Source of the DNA: Flavobacterium alvei
GTDB taxonomy: Bacteria; Bacteroidota; Bacteroidia; Flavobacteriales; Flavobacteriaceae
Direction of reading: 5' to 3'
Assembly (NCBI RefSeq): GCF_002920895.1
Contig: NZ_PQVG01000006.1
Span: 124,001 to 188,000, forward strand
DNA length: 64,000 nucleotides
The position numbers and the translations under genes were made by a program. Each line of letters opens with the position of its first letter. The first letter of the stretch is position 1. Shown here one piece after another: positions 46,138-55,421 of this stretch. The notes under the pieces are model-generated. The model was not told where the DNA came from. It was given only the letters and a program-made list of their open reading frames with translations, and searched no databases.

Positions 46138-47838
46138 TCAACTCGCAAAAAGCAAGATGAGTAATTGGGCCACTAAAATTCTACTGATAGTCACTAATGG
46201 GTAAACTGTTGCATAGGATTGATTAGGTATATCAGAATCCAAATATTTTGTACTAAAAGCTAAGGCAGCTGGATCGGTATAAGAACCACTCATAATTCCG
46301 ACCATTTGATAGAAATTTAATTTAAAAACAAATCGGCTAATCAATACTAATATCGTCAATGGAATGAAAGTGATAAAACAGCCATAATAAATCCACATCC
46401 AGCCATTATTTTCAATAAAACTATCATAAAAACCATGACCTGCTTTAATTCCTACTGCAGCAAAAAATAAACAGATACCAAAATCTTTCATAAAGTGAAT
46501 AGCACCATTATTGATATAAGAGTGAATGACCCCAACACCGCCATATCTACTAATAAATAAAGCAGCTAAAAGTGGTCCTGCAGCCAATCCTAATTTTAGA
46601 GGAACTGGCAAAGAAGGAATAAAAAATGGAATAGAACCAATGACCACACCAAAAATCAAACCTCCAAAAAGAGAGAGAAAATCAGGTTCCAAAAGTATTT
46701 TTTTAGAATTTCCAATCAATTTTTCTGCTTCTTCAATGGCTTGTCTATTTCCAACAACCATTAAAGTATCTCCATAAAACAACTCTAGTGAAGGTTGTGC
46801 TAGAAGTTCTAATCCTGAACGAATAACACGAGTGACTCTAACATCATATTGATTATATAAATCCAATTGTGCCAATGTTTTATGAGTAGCTGTTTTTTGG
46901 GTTACACTTATGATTTTTGTTGTAATATCATCTTCAGACTCAATAAATAAATCGGTTGAAACTTTACCAACATTTTCAATAAAATTATCAATATCTTTTT
47001 GTTTTGCTACAACCATCAAAACGTCTTTGTGATTGACAATAGCATCTAATGATGGAGAATATACAATGGTAGTTCCGCTATGTTTCTGTCTCGAAATAAT
47101 TACATTTTCAATTTTGAATTCTTTCAAAATTTGTTTAATAGTTTTTCCAAAAACAGCAGGATTTGTCACTCTACATTTTTGACGAACAATTTTATTTTCA
47201 GAATCTTTATTTTTCTCTTGGAGTAACTTAACTTCTTTATTTAAATCAATTTTCAAAAAGTTTTTGGCTAAAATGATTATAAGAATAATTCCAAAAACCC
47301 CAACAGGATATGTAATCGCATAAGCAATGGCTGGATCCGAAAAGTGATCGGCTGGGAGGTTTAACTGTTTCTGAATTTCAATAAGAGTAGATTTTGCAGC
47401 CCCCAAACCAGGTGTGTTTGTTACCGAACCTGACATTAATCCAACAGCATTTTCTACTTTAATGTTTGCCAACAAATGAATAAGATAGGTGATAATTCCC
47501 CCTAAAAATACAGTTCCAACACCTAAAGCATTAAACACCAAACCTTCTTTTTTAAAGGATGAAAAGAAAGTAGGTCCTACTTGAATACCAATTCCATAAA
47601 CAAATAATATCAATCCAAATTCACGAACAAATTGAATCAATTCAGAATTCATTGTAAAACCTAAATGACCTAAGAAAAGACCAACAAACATTACAGCAGA
47701 AACTCCTAATGAAATATTTCCAAACTTTACTTTACCAACAAAAAAACCGACACTTATAGCCAAAAATAATACAATTAGTGACTGTGTCATCTCCGGCTCA
47801 TCAGTCGGAGTGAATAAAAATCTAAACCATTCGAACAT
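46138..47838 (-). CDS. Aspartate-alanine exchanger (AAE/YidE) family transporter
   Basis: A 566-residue inner-membrane protein with two homologous hydrophobic halves and two cytosolic TrkA_C (RCK_C) domains in the middle (about 205-370). Repeated MSGSVTNTPGLGAA and MSGSYTDPAALAF motifs at the same place in each half identify the AAE family (AspT-related, YidE/YbjL). The substrate is likely an amino acid or dicarboxylate such as aspartate, alanine or succinate, unknown here. It follows the ThrE-like gene by 43 bp on the same strand. Confidence 0.88.
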   Translation of the reverse strand: MFEWFRFLFTPTDEPEMTQSLIVLFLAISVGFFVGKVKFGNISLGVSAVMFVGLFLGHLGFTMNSELIQFVREFGLILFVYGIGIQVGPTFFSSFKKEGLVFNALGVGTVFLGGIITYLIHLLANIKVENAVGLMSGSVTNTPGLGAAKSTLIEIQKQLNLPADHFSDPAIAYAITYPVGVFGIILIIILAKNFLKIDLNKEVKLLQEKNKDSENKIVRQKCRVTNPAVFGKTIKQILKEFKIENVIISRQKHSGTTIVYSPSLDAIVNHKDVLMVVAKQKDIDNFIENVGKVSTDLFIESEDDITTKIISVTQKTATHKTLAQLDLYNQYDVRVTRVIRSGLELLAQPSLELFYGDTLMVVGNRQAIEEAEKLIGNSKKILLEPDFLSLFGGLIFGVVIGSIPFFIPSLPVPLKLGLAAGPLLAALFISRYGGVGVIHSYINNGAIHFMKDFGICLFFAAVGIKAGHGFYDSFIENNGWMWIYYGCFITFIPLTILVLISRFVFKLNFYQMVGIMSGSYTDPAALAFSTKYLDSDIPNQSYATVYPLVTISRILVAQLLILLFAS

Positions 47839-47881
47839 AATATTTATATTTAGTAATTAGAAAAAGAGTTAAAGTTAATAT

Positions 47882-49258
47882 TTAGGAATTTCTTGCAAAC
47901 AGTTTTTTTATCATCACATTCAAGTCTTTTCCTTTAACGGTGTATGATTTGAAAACCACAACTGGAAATGCTACTCCAAGGGCTAATGCAAATAGGATAA
48001 ATACGGTAGAAATTCCATAAGAAAAAGTTTGAATTACTTCTTCAACAGATGGTTTTTGACCTTTGTCTCCACTAATCCAATCAATCATTCCCATCATAAA
48101 TTCATAACTTATCAAACCTGGAATCATATTAATTACAGCTGGAATCATAAAAATGATAGGAGGAGTATGTGCTCTGTGTGCAAAATACATTCCAGAGAGA
48201 CCTACAAAACATGAAGCAACAAAAATGGATAAAATTAGATTGACGTCTAATTCCTTAAACAAAAGAAATTTTATAAAATAACCAAGTCCACCAAGAATAA
48301 ATACAGTCCAAAGAGCTCTTCGAGGAGTATTGAACATCAAAGCAAACCCAACAGAAGTTACTCCTCCAAGTAATATTTTAGAAAGATAAATGCCTCCCAT
48401 ACTGGTTATTTCTAATCCCTCTTTAATTTGAATTTGTAGTTGAGACATATCAAATACATTTAAATCATTAATAAAAGGATTGCTAAAAATTAAATTCGAA
48501 ACATAAAATCCAAAGGCAATCATCAATACAAGCATAAAACTGTATATAAATCGCGATGTTCCAGATTCAAAATACCCTTCGAGATAATCAATAAAGGCAT
48601 TAATCATTACTGCGCCAGGAATAAGATATAAGACTGATACCACCATAGCTTCTTTTATCTGTATATTAAATATTACACCTGTTAAATGAATAAATAATGT
48701 AGAAATCGTAGCGCCAATGAAAAAAGCAACCATGTGATTGTGATGCTTTAACATCAACTCCCTTCTGACATAATAGCCAAATAATGTCGAAAAATAAACT
48801 ATTAAAGATTGCAGCCAATCTCCATCAAATAACAAACAAAGAGCAACGCTAGCAAGTGGAGCCAAAGCATATAACTGTAAACTTGAATAGACTTTCTTTG
48901 CTTTTATTTGTTTTAAAATGGCTTTAATTTCGGCAATTGAAATTTTATTTTCAAAAACATCCCACGATAAAATGCTGATTTCTGAAACAGTTTCAAAATT
49001 CAATCCTTTAGCCTTAATTGTTTTAGCAAGAGTATGCGCTTTAAATTTGTTTTGTTTGTAAACAGATATTACAAATCCAGTATATGTTAAAACTAGTTCG
49101 CAATGATAACCAAGACCTACAGCAATTCTTTCTAAATTTCTAATGATTCTAGCTGTATGGGCTCCACTAGTAATCATCATCTCTCCAATTTCAGTTAGTA
49201 AATGTAGAACAGATTGTGTCTTCCTGTCTTCAATCAACTTATTCGGTTCGTCAAACAT
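47882..49258 (-). CDS. Threonine/serine exporter (ThrE) family protein
   Basis: A 458-residue inner-membrane protein with an N-terminal DUF1212-type domain (SVLHLLTEIGEMMITSGAHT, beginning of the ThrE domain) and a C-terminal ThrE_2/DUF3815-like domain. About ten hydrophobic helices are seen from residue 150 on. Relatives export threonine and serine. The ORF is first in a minus-strand pair with the AAE transporter. Its upstream region is shared with the divergent pckA gene. Confidence 0.88.
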   Translation of the reverse strand: MFDEPNKLIEDRKTQSVLHLLTEIGEMMITSGAHTARIIRNLERIAVGLGYHCELVLTYTGFVISVYKQNKFKAHTLAKTIKAKGLNFETVSEISILSWDVFENKISIAEIKAILKQIKAKKVYSSLQLYALAPLASVALCLLFDGDWLQSLIVYFSTLFGYYVRRELMLKHHNHMVAFFIGATISTLFIHLTGVIFNIQIKEAMVVSVLYLIPGAVMINAFIDYLEGYFESGTSRFIYSFMLVLMIAFGFYVSNLIFSNPFINDLNVFDMSQLQIQIKEGLEITSMGGIYLSKILLGGVTSVGFALMFNTPRRALWTVFILGGLGYFIKFLLFKELDVNLILSIFVASCFVGLSGMYFAHRAHTPPIIFMIPAVINMIPGLISYEFMMGMIDWISGDKGQKPSVEEVIQTFSYGISTVFILFALALGVAFPVVVFKSYTVKGKDLNVMIKKLFARNS

Positions 49259-49323
49259 ATCTTGTTAATTAATATTTAATTAATATATTTCTGTACTGTA
49301 AAATTAGTAATTTATTATTTAGG

Positions 49324-49414
49324 AAATATGATAATTATCATATAAAAAACCTCGGGAAGCCTTGAAAACAAAGAAAACGTTTTCGTAGATTTTTTGAAAA
49401 TATGATAATTATCA
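49324..49414. promoter_or_regulatory. Compound palindromic operator region upstream of pckA
   Basis: A 17-bp sequence centred on TGATAATTATCA occurs twice (49324-49340 and 49398-49414), identical and 74 bp apart. The first copy lies inside an 18-bp perfect palindrome (49326-49343). A 12-bp palindrome GAAAACGTTTTC lies at 49373-49384 between them. The second copy abuts the putative -33 element of pckA. Binding sites for one or two dimeric regulators are inferred; the regulators are not in the window. Confidence 0.6.
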
Positions 49415-49417
49415 GGT

Positions 49418-49444
49418 TTGTTAGATAAGAATTTCGTAAATTTG
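49418..49444 (+). promoter_or_regulatory. Predicted primary-sigma promoter of pckA
   Basis: TTG at 49418-49420 and TAAATTTG at 49437-49444, spacing 16 nt, close to the flavobacterial consensus. It lies 42 bp upstream of the pckA ATG and just downstream of the second palindrome. Confidence 0.5.
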
Positions 49445-49486
49445 AAGAAGAAATAAAACAAAAACAATAAACAACAAATAACAATT

Positions 49487-51127
49487 ATGAAAAACATTAA
49501 AATTATTCAAGAGTTACACGATTTAGGAATTACAGGGTATCATGAAGTTGCATATAATCCTTCTTATGAAGAGTTGTATCAAGCAGAAGTATCTCATAAA
49601 AGAAAAGGTTTCGAAAAAGGAGCTTTGACAGATACAGGATGTGTGGCCGTAAAAACAGGAATCTTTACAGGACGTTCTCCTAAAGATAGATATATTGTAA
49701 AAGATGATGTAACTAAAGATACCATTTGCTGGGACAAAGAGTCAGGAATTAGTTCTCCTAACTATCCAACAACCAAAGAAGTTTGGGACGATTTAAAAGC
49801 TCTTACTTTAGAGCAACTTTCCACTTCACCTAAATTATATGTTGTAGATGCATTTTGTGGTACAAACGTAGATACAAGACTTAAAGTTCGTTTCGTAATG
49901 GAAGTAGCTTGGCAAGCACATTTTGTAACTAATATGTTTATTCGACCTTCAATTTATGAATTGGAAAACTTTGGTGAACCTGATTTCATTGTAATGAATG
50001 CTTCTAAAGCAACTAATCCAAACTGGAAAGAACAAGGTTTAAATTCTGAAAACTTCGTATTATTTAATCTTACTGAAAAAATTCAAATAATCGGTGGTAC
50101 TTGGTACGGTGGAGAAATGAAAAAAGGAATGTTCGCTATGATGAACTACTACTTGCCTCTAAAAGGAATGGCTTCTATGCACTGTTCAGCAAACGTTGGA
50201 CCAGAAGGCGATGTTGCCGTATTCTTCGGTCTTTCAGGAACAGGAAAAACTACTTTATCTGCCGACCCAAAAAGATATTTAATCGGTGATGACGAACACG
50301 GATGGGATAATAATGGTGTTTTCAACTACGAAGGTGGATGTTATGCAAAAGTAATTGACCTTAGTGAACAAAACGAACCAGACATTTGGAGAGCTATCAA
50401 AAGAGATGCTTTATTAGAAAATGTTATCGTAGATGAATACGGAGAAATTGATTATTACGATCATTCAATTACTGAAAACTCAAGAGTATCTTACCCAATT
50501 TACCACATTAGTAAAATTGTTTTACCTTCAAAAGCAGGACACGCTAGCAAAATAATCTATCTTTCTGCTGATGCTTTTGGAGTTTTACCTCCAGTTTCAA
50601 TCTTGACAGAAGATCAAGCGGCATACCACTTCCTTTGCGGATATACTTCTAAATTAGCAGGAACCGAAAGAGGAATTACTGCTCCAGAACCTTCTTTCTC
50701 TCCAGCATTTGGTGAAGCTTTCTTGACTTTGCACCCAACACAATATTCTAAAACATTGATTGGAAAAATGAAAGAACACGGAGCTAAAGCCTACCTTGTA
50801 AACACAGGTTGGAACGGAACAGGAAAAAGAATTTCTTTGAAAAACACTAGAGCTATCATAGATGCAATCATCAATGGAGATATCAATAAAACCGAAACTA
50901 AAACGGTTCCTTTCTTGAACTTAACTTTCCCAACTGCATTACCAAATGTAAGCGAAGGAATTTTAGATCCTAGATTTACATACGCTACTGAAGGTGAATG
51001 GGAAGCTAAAGCTAAAGATTTATCTGCTCGTTACATCAAATATTTTGAACAATATACAGGTAATGAAGAAGGAAAACGTTTAGTAGCTGCTGGCCCTTCA
51101 TTAGAAGAAAAAGCTGTAGAAGTATAA
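49487..51127 (+). CDS. pckA: Phosphoenolpyruvate carboxykinase (ATP)
   Basis: A 546-residue cytosolic enzyme converting oxaloacetate and ATP to PEP, ADP and CO2 at the gluconeogenic branch point. Visible are the metal/substrate motif TGRSPKDRY, the P-loop (kinase-1a) [11 protein letters not shown], the kinase-2 motif GDDEHGWD, and SVSYP-type sequences. Length is normal. The upstream region has two palindromic repeats and a promoter, so regulation by carbon or nitrogen status is plausible. It is divergent from the ThrE-like gene and is a single gene. Confidence 0.97.
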   Translation: MKNIKIIQELHDLGITGYHEVAYNPSYEELYQAEVSHKRKGFEKGALTDTGCVAVKTGIFTGRSPKDRYIVKDDVTKDTICWDKESGISSPNYPTTKEVWDDLKALTLEQLSTSPKLYVVDAFCGTNVDTRLKVRFVMEVAWQAHFVTNMFIRPSIYELENFGEPDFIVMNASKATNPNWKEQGLNSENFVLFNLTEKIQIIGGTWYGGEMKKGMFAMMNYYLPLKGMASMHCSANVGPEGDVAVFFGLSGTGKTTLSADPKRYLIGDDEHGWDNNGVFNYEGGCYAKVIDLSEQNEPDIWRAIKRDALLENVIVDEYGEIDYYDHSITENSRVSYPIYHISKIVLPSKAGHASKIIYLSADAFGVLPPVSILTEDQAAYHFLCGYTSKLAGTERGITAPEPSFSPAFGEAFLTLHPTQYSKTLIGKMKEHGAKAYLVNTGWNGTGKRISLKNTRAIIDAIINGDINKTETKTVPFLNLTFPTALPNVSEGILDPRFTYATEGEWEAKAKDLSARYIKYFEQYTGNEEGKRLVAAGPSLEEKAVEV

Positions 51128-51235
51128 TAGTCCCTAATTAGTACTAATTTTAAACCATCTGCGAGTGTAGTTTTTAAATTAGACAACTCTTCAGGTGGTT
51201 TTTAACAATTTGTTTGTATTAAGTTAAATTAAAAA

Positions 51236-51267
51236 TTGTTTTGTAAAGATATTTTCTAGTATATTTG
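51236..51267 (+). promoter_or_regulatory. Predicted promoter of the histidine operon
   Basis: TTG at 51236-51238 and TATATTTG at 51260-51267, spacing 21 nt, fit the flavobacterial consensus. It lies 35 bp upstream of the his leader ORF. Confidence 0.6.
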
Positions 51268-51301
51268 CACTCGAATAAAAGGATTTTTTAATAAAAAAGT
51301 T

Positions 51302-51361
51302 ATGTTATCAATTCAATTGCATCACCATCATTTACAGTATTGCTCTCAAGCGATGTGTTAA
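51302..51361 (+). CDS. Histidine operon leader peptide
   Basis: A 19-codon ORF (ATG at 51302, TAA at 51359-51361) encodes MLSIQLHHHHLQYCSQAMC, with four consecutive His codons (51320-51331, CAT CAC CAT CAT). It lies between a promoter and a strong terminator immediately ahead of hisG. This is the classical layout for attenuation: ribosomes stall at the His run when His-tRNA is scarce, which prevents the terminator. A 7-bp complement, ATTTACA (51330-51336) with TGTAAAT (51371-51377), could form an alternative structure. No Shine-Dalgarno motif is clear, as is usual in this phylum. Confidence 0.88.
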   Translation: MLSIQLHHHHLQYCSQAMC

Positions 51362-51389
51362 TGGTATGTGTGTAAATCATCATATTTTA

Positions 51390-51425
51390 AAACCCGTTTG
51401 AGTACATCAAACGGGTTTTTTATTT
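51390..51425 (+). terminator. Attenuator terminator of the his operon
   Basis: AAACCCGTTTGA (51390-51401) pairs perfectly with TCAAACGGGTTT (51407-51418), 12-bp stem with 5-nt loop GTACA, then a T-rich tract. It begins 28 nt after the leader stop and ends about 57 bp before hisG, as expected for attenuation. Confidence 0.9.
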
Positions 51426-51481
51426 CCTAAATGTTGTATTCAAACAAAATTGTAAAACAACAACAAAAAACAACAACAAAA

Positions 51482-52339
51482 ATGAGTACTTTAAAAATTG
51501 CCATTCAAAAATCAGGACGCTTAAACGAAGACAGTATCCAAATTCTAAAAGATTGCGGAATTTCCATCAACAACGGAAATGACCAATTAAAAGCCGAAGC
51601 AACAAACTTTCCTTTGGAAGTTTTGTATCTTAGAAATTCCGATATTCCCCAATATTTAATTGATGGAGTGGTAGATATTGCCATTGTAGGCGACAATCTT
51701 TTGGTCGAAAAAGGAAAAAACATCAAGGTAATCCAGAAGTTAGGATTTTCTAAATGCAAAGTTTCCGTAGCCGTTCCAAAAGCTTTCGAATACAAATCCA
51801 TAAAAGACTTGGAAGGAATGCGTATCGCCACTTCTTATCCAAACACCGTTATCGAATATTTTGCCAAATTCGGAATGACCGTTGACATTCACCAAATCTC
51901 GGGTTCGGTTGAAATCGCGCCAAACATCGGTCTTGCCGACGGAATCGTGGACATCGTTTCCAGCGGAAGCACTTTGTTTAAAAACAATTTGAAAGAAGTG
52001 GAAGTGATTTTCAAGAGCGAAGCTGTTTTGGCGGTTTCTCCAAAAGTGACTCCAGAAGTTCAATCGATTATCGACACGCTTCAATTCCGAATCGAATCGG
52101 TTTTGAGAGCCAGAAAATCAAAATACATTTTGATGAACGTTCCCAACGACAAAATTGAAGCTATTGGTAAAATTCTTCCTGTTTTAAAGAGTTTAACAGT
52201 AATGCCGTTGGCAGAAGAAGGCTGGAGCAGCGTTCATTCCGTAATCGACAAAGACACTTTTTGGGATGTCATCGACCAATTGAAAGAAGCCGGAGCCGAA
52301 GGAATTTTAGTTTGTCCAATCGAGAAAATGGTACTATAA
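51482..52339 (+). CDS. hisG: ATP phosphoribosyltransferase
   Basis: A 285-residue first enzyme of histidine synthesis (long form with C-terminal ACT-like regulatory domain). Marks: STLKIAIQKSGRLNEDS, VDIAIVGDNL, GLADGIVDIVSSGSTL (PRPP-binding region) and the tail VPNDKIEAIGKILPVLKSLTVMPL. I start at ATG 51482; an in-frame ATG at 51431 would add 17 Gln/Lys/Thr-rich residues that overlap the end of the attenuator and have no family counterpart. First structural gene of the his operon, likely feedback-inhibited by His. Confidence 0.96.
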   Translation: MSTLKIAIQKSGRLNEDSIQILKDCGISINNGNDQLKAEATNFPLEVLYLRNSDIPQYLIDGVVDIAIVGDNLLVEKGKNIKVIQKLGFSKCKVSVAVPKAFEYKSIKDLEGMRIATSYPNTVIEYFAKFGMTVDIHQISGSVEIAPNIGLADGIVDIVSSGSTLFKNNLKEVEVIFKSEAVLAVSPKVTPEVQSIIDTLQFRIESVLRARKSKYILMNVPNDKIEAIGKILPVLKSLTVMPLAEEGWSSVHSVIDKDTFWDVIDQLKEAGAEGILVCPIEKMVL

Positions 52340-52371
52340 AAATATTGGAATTTATCTTAATGATATAAAAA

Positions 52372-53664
52372 ATGAACAAAATATTCAATCCAAAACCCGA
52401 AACTTGGTCTTCCATTCTAAAAAGACCAACTCAAACCATCGACGATATTGAAGTTACCGTGAAAGAAATTTTCAAGGAAATTCAAAAAAAAGGAGATGAG
52501 GCTGTTGCCAAATATACTTCACTGTTCGATGGTGTTCTATTTGAAAACATAGAAGTTTCACCATCAGAAATAGAGCAAGCCATTGCAACTATTTCCGACG
52601 AATTGAAAACCGCCATTCAATTGGCAAAATCGAACATAGAAAAATTCCATTCGGCTCAAAAAACGGCTAGAGTAGAAATAGAAACAGTAGAAGGAGTGCA
52701 ATGTTGGCAGGAAAAAAGACCAATTCAAAAAATTGGTTTGTATATTCCAGGAGGAACAGCGCCTTTGTTTTCAACAGTTTTGATGCTTGCCGTTCCTGCC
52801 AATATCGCAGGTTGCAACGAAATTGTTTTGTGTTCGCCACCGGACAAAAGCGGAAACATTAATCCAGCGATTTTATATGCCGCCAATTTATGTGGTGTGA
52901 CCAAAATATTGAAAGTAGGCGGAATTCAGGCTATTGCAGGAATGACTTTCGGAACAAAATCAATTCCAAAAGTGTACAAGATTTTTGGACCTGGAAATCA
53001 GTTTGTGACTGTAGCCAAACAATTGGCAACTCAATATGGTGTGGCAATTGATATGCCGGCCGGGCCTTCTGAATTGTTGATTGTGGCCGATGACACTGCC
53101 TTTCCAGCTTTCATCGCTTCCGATTTGTTGTCGCAAGCGGAACACGGAACCGACAGTCAGGTTATTTTGGTTTCAACTTCATTGGAATTGATTGATAAAG
53201 TGGAAAAAGAAATTCAAAAACAACTGGAAGTTTTGCCAAGAAAAGCCATTGCCGAAAAAGCCATTGCTAATTCCAAACTGATTTTTGTCGAAAATGATAA
53301 AACTGCTTTGGAATTAATCGATGAATATGGTCCAGAACACTTCATTATTTGCACCAAAGACGAAGATTTTTATGTACGTAATATAGGAAATGCAGGTTCG
53401 GTTTTCATTGGAAGTTATACGCCGGAAAGTGCTGGAGATTATGCTTCAGGAACCAATCACACCTTGCCAACCAACGGATATGCCAAGAATTACAGCGGCG
53501 TGAATCTGGATAGTTTTACCAAATCGATGACCTTTCAAAAGATATCCGAAAAAGGAATTCAAAATATTGGCAAAGCGATAGAAATTATGGCTGAAGTCGA
53601 AGGATTGCAAGCGCACAAAAATGCAGTTACTTTGAGATTGAAAGATTTAAAAATTGAAAAATAA
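52372..53664 (+). CDS. hisD: Histidinol dehydrogenase
   Basis: A 430-residue Zn- and NAD-dependent enzyme oxidising histidinol to histidine. Conserved segments: YIPGGTAPLFSTVLMLAVPA, GPGNQFVTVAKQLA, DMPAGPSELLIVAD, SQAEHGTDSQ and GSVFIGSYTPESAGDYASGTNH, holding the Zn ligands (Gln, His, Asp, His). Full length. It begins 32 bp after hisG. A short repeat-like spacer follows before hisC. Confidence 0.97.
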   Translation: MNKIFNPKPETWSSILKRPTQTIDDIEVTVKEIFKEIQKKGDEAVAKYTSLFDGVLFENIEVSPSEIEQAIATISDELKTAIQLAKSNIEKFHSAQKTARVEIETVEGVQCWQEKRPIQKIGLYIPGGTAPLFSTVLMLAVPANIAGCNEIVLCSPPDKSGNINPAILYAANLCGVTKILKVGGIQAIAGMTFGTKSIPKVYKIFGPGNQFVTVAKQLATQYGVAIDMPAGPSELLIVADDTAFPAFIASDLLSQAEHGTDSQVILVSTSLELIDKVEKEIQKQLEVLPRKAIAEKAIANSKLIFVENDKTALELIDEYGPEHFIICTKDEDFYVRNIGNAGSVFIGSYTPESAGDYASGTNHTLPTNGYAKNYSGVNLDSFTKSMTFQKISEKGIQNIGKAIEIMAEVEGLQAHKNAVTLRLKDLKIEK

Positions 53665-53729
53665 AATCAGCTTTTATCCGTGTTTTTGCTTTAGCAAATC
53701 CGTTTTATCAGCGTCCAAAATATAATGTA
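53665..53729 (+). repeat. Intergenic repeat-like spacer (hisD-hisC)
   Basis: A 65-bp gap with an imperfect internal repeat (CTTTTATCCGTG and GTTTTATCAGCG) and a small TTTGC-TTTA-GCAAA hairpin. It looks like the short dispersed repeats common in flavobacterial genomes, but this is a visual judgement. Confidence 0.35.
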
Positions 53730-54782
53730 ATGAATGTTTTTAATATAAATAATTTAGTCCGTGAAAACGTCAAGTCGATGAAGCCTTATTCTTCGGCACG
53801 TGACGAATTTGAGGATTTTGACACAGCGGATATGATTTTCTTGGATGCCAATGAAAATCCGTTCCAGAATGGCGTGAATCGTTATCCAGATCCACAACAA
53901 TGCAGCGTGAAAGTAGTTTTGGCAAAACAAAAAAACGTAAATACCAATCAAATTTTGTTAGGAAACGGAAGTGACGAAGTATTGGATTTGCTATTCAGAG
54001 CTTTTTGCGAGCCAAAAATTGACAACATTATTTCATTGCCACCAACTTACGGAATGTATGGCGTTTTGTCAAACCTGAATAACATTGAAAACAGAGAAGT
54101 TTTACTTTCGACAGATTTTCAGCCACAAGTAGAAAAAATTTTAGATGCTGTTGACGAAAATACTAAAATTATCTTTTTATGTTCGCCAAATAATCCAACG
54201 GGAAATTCTTTTACGACAGAAAGTGTAACCACTTTATTGGAAAAATTCAATGGCTTTATTGTGATTGACGAAGCTTATATTGACTTTTCAGATAAAGCAA
54301 GCTGGTTAGAAAAATTAAACCAATATCCGAATTTGATTGTCACACAAACTTTGTCAAAAGCCTATGGTTTAGCGGGAATTCGTTTGGGAATTTGTTATGC
54401 TTCTGCCGAGGTAATTGCAGTTTTGAACAAAATCAAACCGCCTTATAACGTAAACGAACTGACGCAGTTGAGAGCTTTGGAAAGATTGAGCGATACCGAT
54501 AAAATTAAATCTGAAATAGCTTCCATTATTGCACAAAGAGAGGAATTACTTAAAGTATTGGTTGACGTGAAATTTGTTAAAAAAATCTATCCAACGGAAG
54601 CCAATTTCATCTTGATAAAGGTGGATGACGCCAACAAACGATACGACGAATTGATTGCCAAAGGAATCGTGATTCGCAACAGAACGACTCAACCTTTATG
54701 TGAAAATACTTTACGTTTGACTATTGGAACGAAAGAAGAAAACAAGAAATTAATTGAAGCATTAAAGAAGATTGGTAACTAA
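53730..54782 (+). CDS. hisC: Histidinol-phosphate aminotransferase
   Basis: A 350-residue PLP-dependent class I/II aminotransferase converting imidazole-acetol phosphate and glutamate to histidinol phosphate. Marks: LDANENPFQNGVNRYPDPQ at the N-terminus, GNGSDEVLDLLFRAF, CSPNNPTGNSF, DEAYIDF, and the PLP-binding region TLSKAYGLAGIRLG with the Schiff-base Lys. Full length. Its stop is 2 bp before the start of the extra HEPN-like gene. Confidence 0.96.
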   Translation: MNVFNINNLVRENVKSMKPYSSARDEFEDFDTADMIFLDANENPFQNGVNRYPDPQQCSVKVVLAKQKNVNTNQILLGNGSDEVLDLLFRAFCEPKIDNIISLPPTYGMYGVLSNLNNIENREVLLSTDFQPQVEKILDAVDENTKIIFLCSPNNPTGNSFTTESVTTLLEKFNGFIVIDEAYIDFSDKASWLEKLNQYPNLIVTQTLSKAYGLAGIRLGICYASAEVIAVLNKIKPPYNVNELTQLRALERLSDTDKIKSEIASIIAQREELLKVLVDVKFVKKIYPTEANFILIKVDDANKRYDELIAKGIVIRNRTTQPLCENTLRLTIGTKEENKKLIEALKKIGN

Positions 54783-54784
54783 TT

Positions 54785-55402
54785 ATGCTAGACAAAATTA
54801 ATCATACACCTAGAGGATTAGTTATAGAACTTTCTGTTAAAACTGAAGAGGCTGTAAATCTTATTTTATCTAAATTATTAGGGATTAAGCCTGAAGAATC
54901 TCGTTCTTTTGGTAATTCTAGTCAGGCTCTTAGTTTTAATGCCAAAGCAAATTTATTGCTTGATCTTAATCAATTAGACAAGTTGCAAAGAGAAAAATTC
55001 CAGATATTTATGGAAATTAGGAACAAATTTGCTCATCTTAATTCTGTTGATACATTTGAAAAATGTTTTGCTTTAATGGGTAATTATCAAAGATTAAAAA
55101 AAATATTTGAAGTAGACGAAGATGGAGAATCTATCGAGAAAGATATGGAATTAATGTTTTGTATTTTATCTATTGATATAACTTCTATAATTGGAACAAT
55201 AAGAGAAAATGTTACCAAAAATATGGCAGTAAAATATACTCAAAGGAAATTTTTCGAAGCAATTAAAGAAAATAGAGAAGAATATAAAAAACATAATCCA
55301 TTAGATGTTAATGCGATTGACAATTTTATTAAGTTTATAAAAAACATTCTTACTGAGGAAATTGACAGAAAAATTAAAAACAACACTCCCCCTCATATTT
55401 AA
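54785..55402 (+). CDS. HEPN/MtlR-like helical protein inserted in the his operon
   Basis: A 205-residue, mostly helical protein without signal peptide. The middle block (residues 45-84, [20 protein letters not shown] then [16 protein letters not shown]) ends in RNKFAH at 79-84. This fits the HEPN RNase-type motif R-x4-H and resembles MtlR/DUF4145-like proteins. The C-terminus is Lys/Asn-rich. It starts 2 bp after hisC, ends 19 bp before hisB, and is more A+T-rich than its his neighbours. No cognate MNT partner is adjacent. Histidine synthesis has no known step for it; acquired cargo or an unknown regulator are both possible. Confidence 0.7.
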   Translation: MLDKINHTPRGLVIELSVKTEEAVNLILSKLLGIKPEESRSFGNSSQALSFNAKANLLLDLNQLDKLQREKFQIFMEIRNKFAHLNSVDTFEKCFALMGNYQRLKKIFEVDEDGESIEKDMELMFCILSIDITSIIGTIRENVTKNMAVKYTQRKFFEAIKENREEYKKHNPLDVNAIDNFIKFIKNILTEEIDRKIKNNTPPHI

Positions 55403-55421
55403 AAAAAACAATAGTTATAAA

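Noticed and set aside
51431-51481. In-frame upstream ATG extending hisG by 17 residues
   Set aside because: The extension is Gln/Lys/Thr-rich, overlaps the sequence right after the attenuator and has no counterpart in HisG.
55362-55421. In-frame upstream ATG extending hisB
   Set aside because: It overlaps the preceding HEPN-like gene, and the HAD domain begins cleanly at the ATG 55422.
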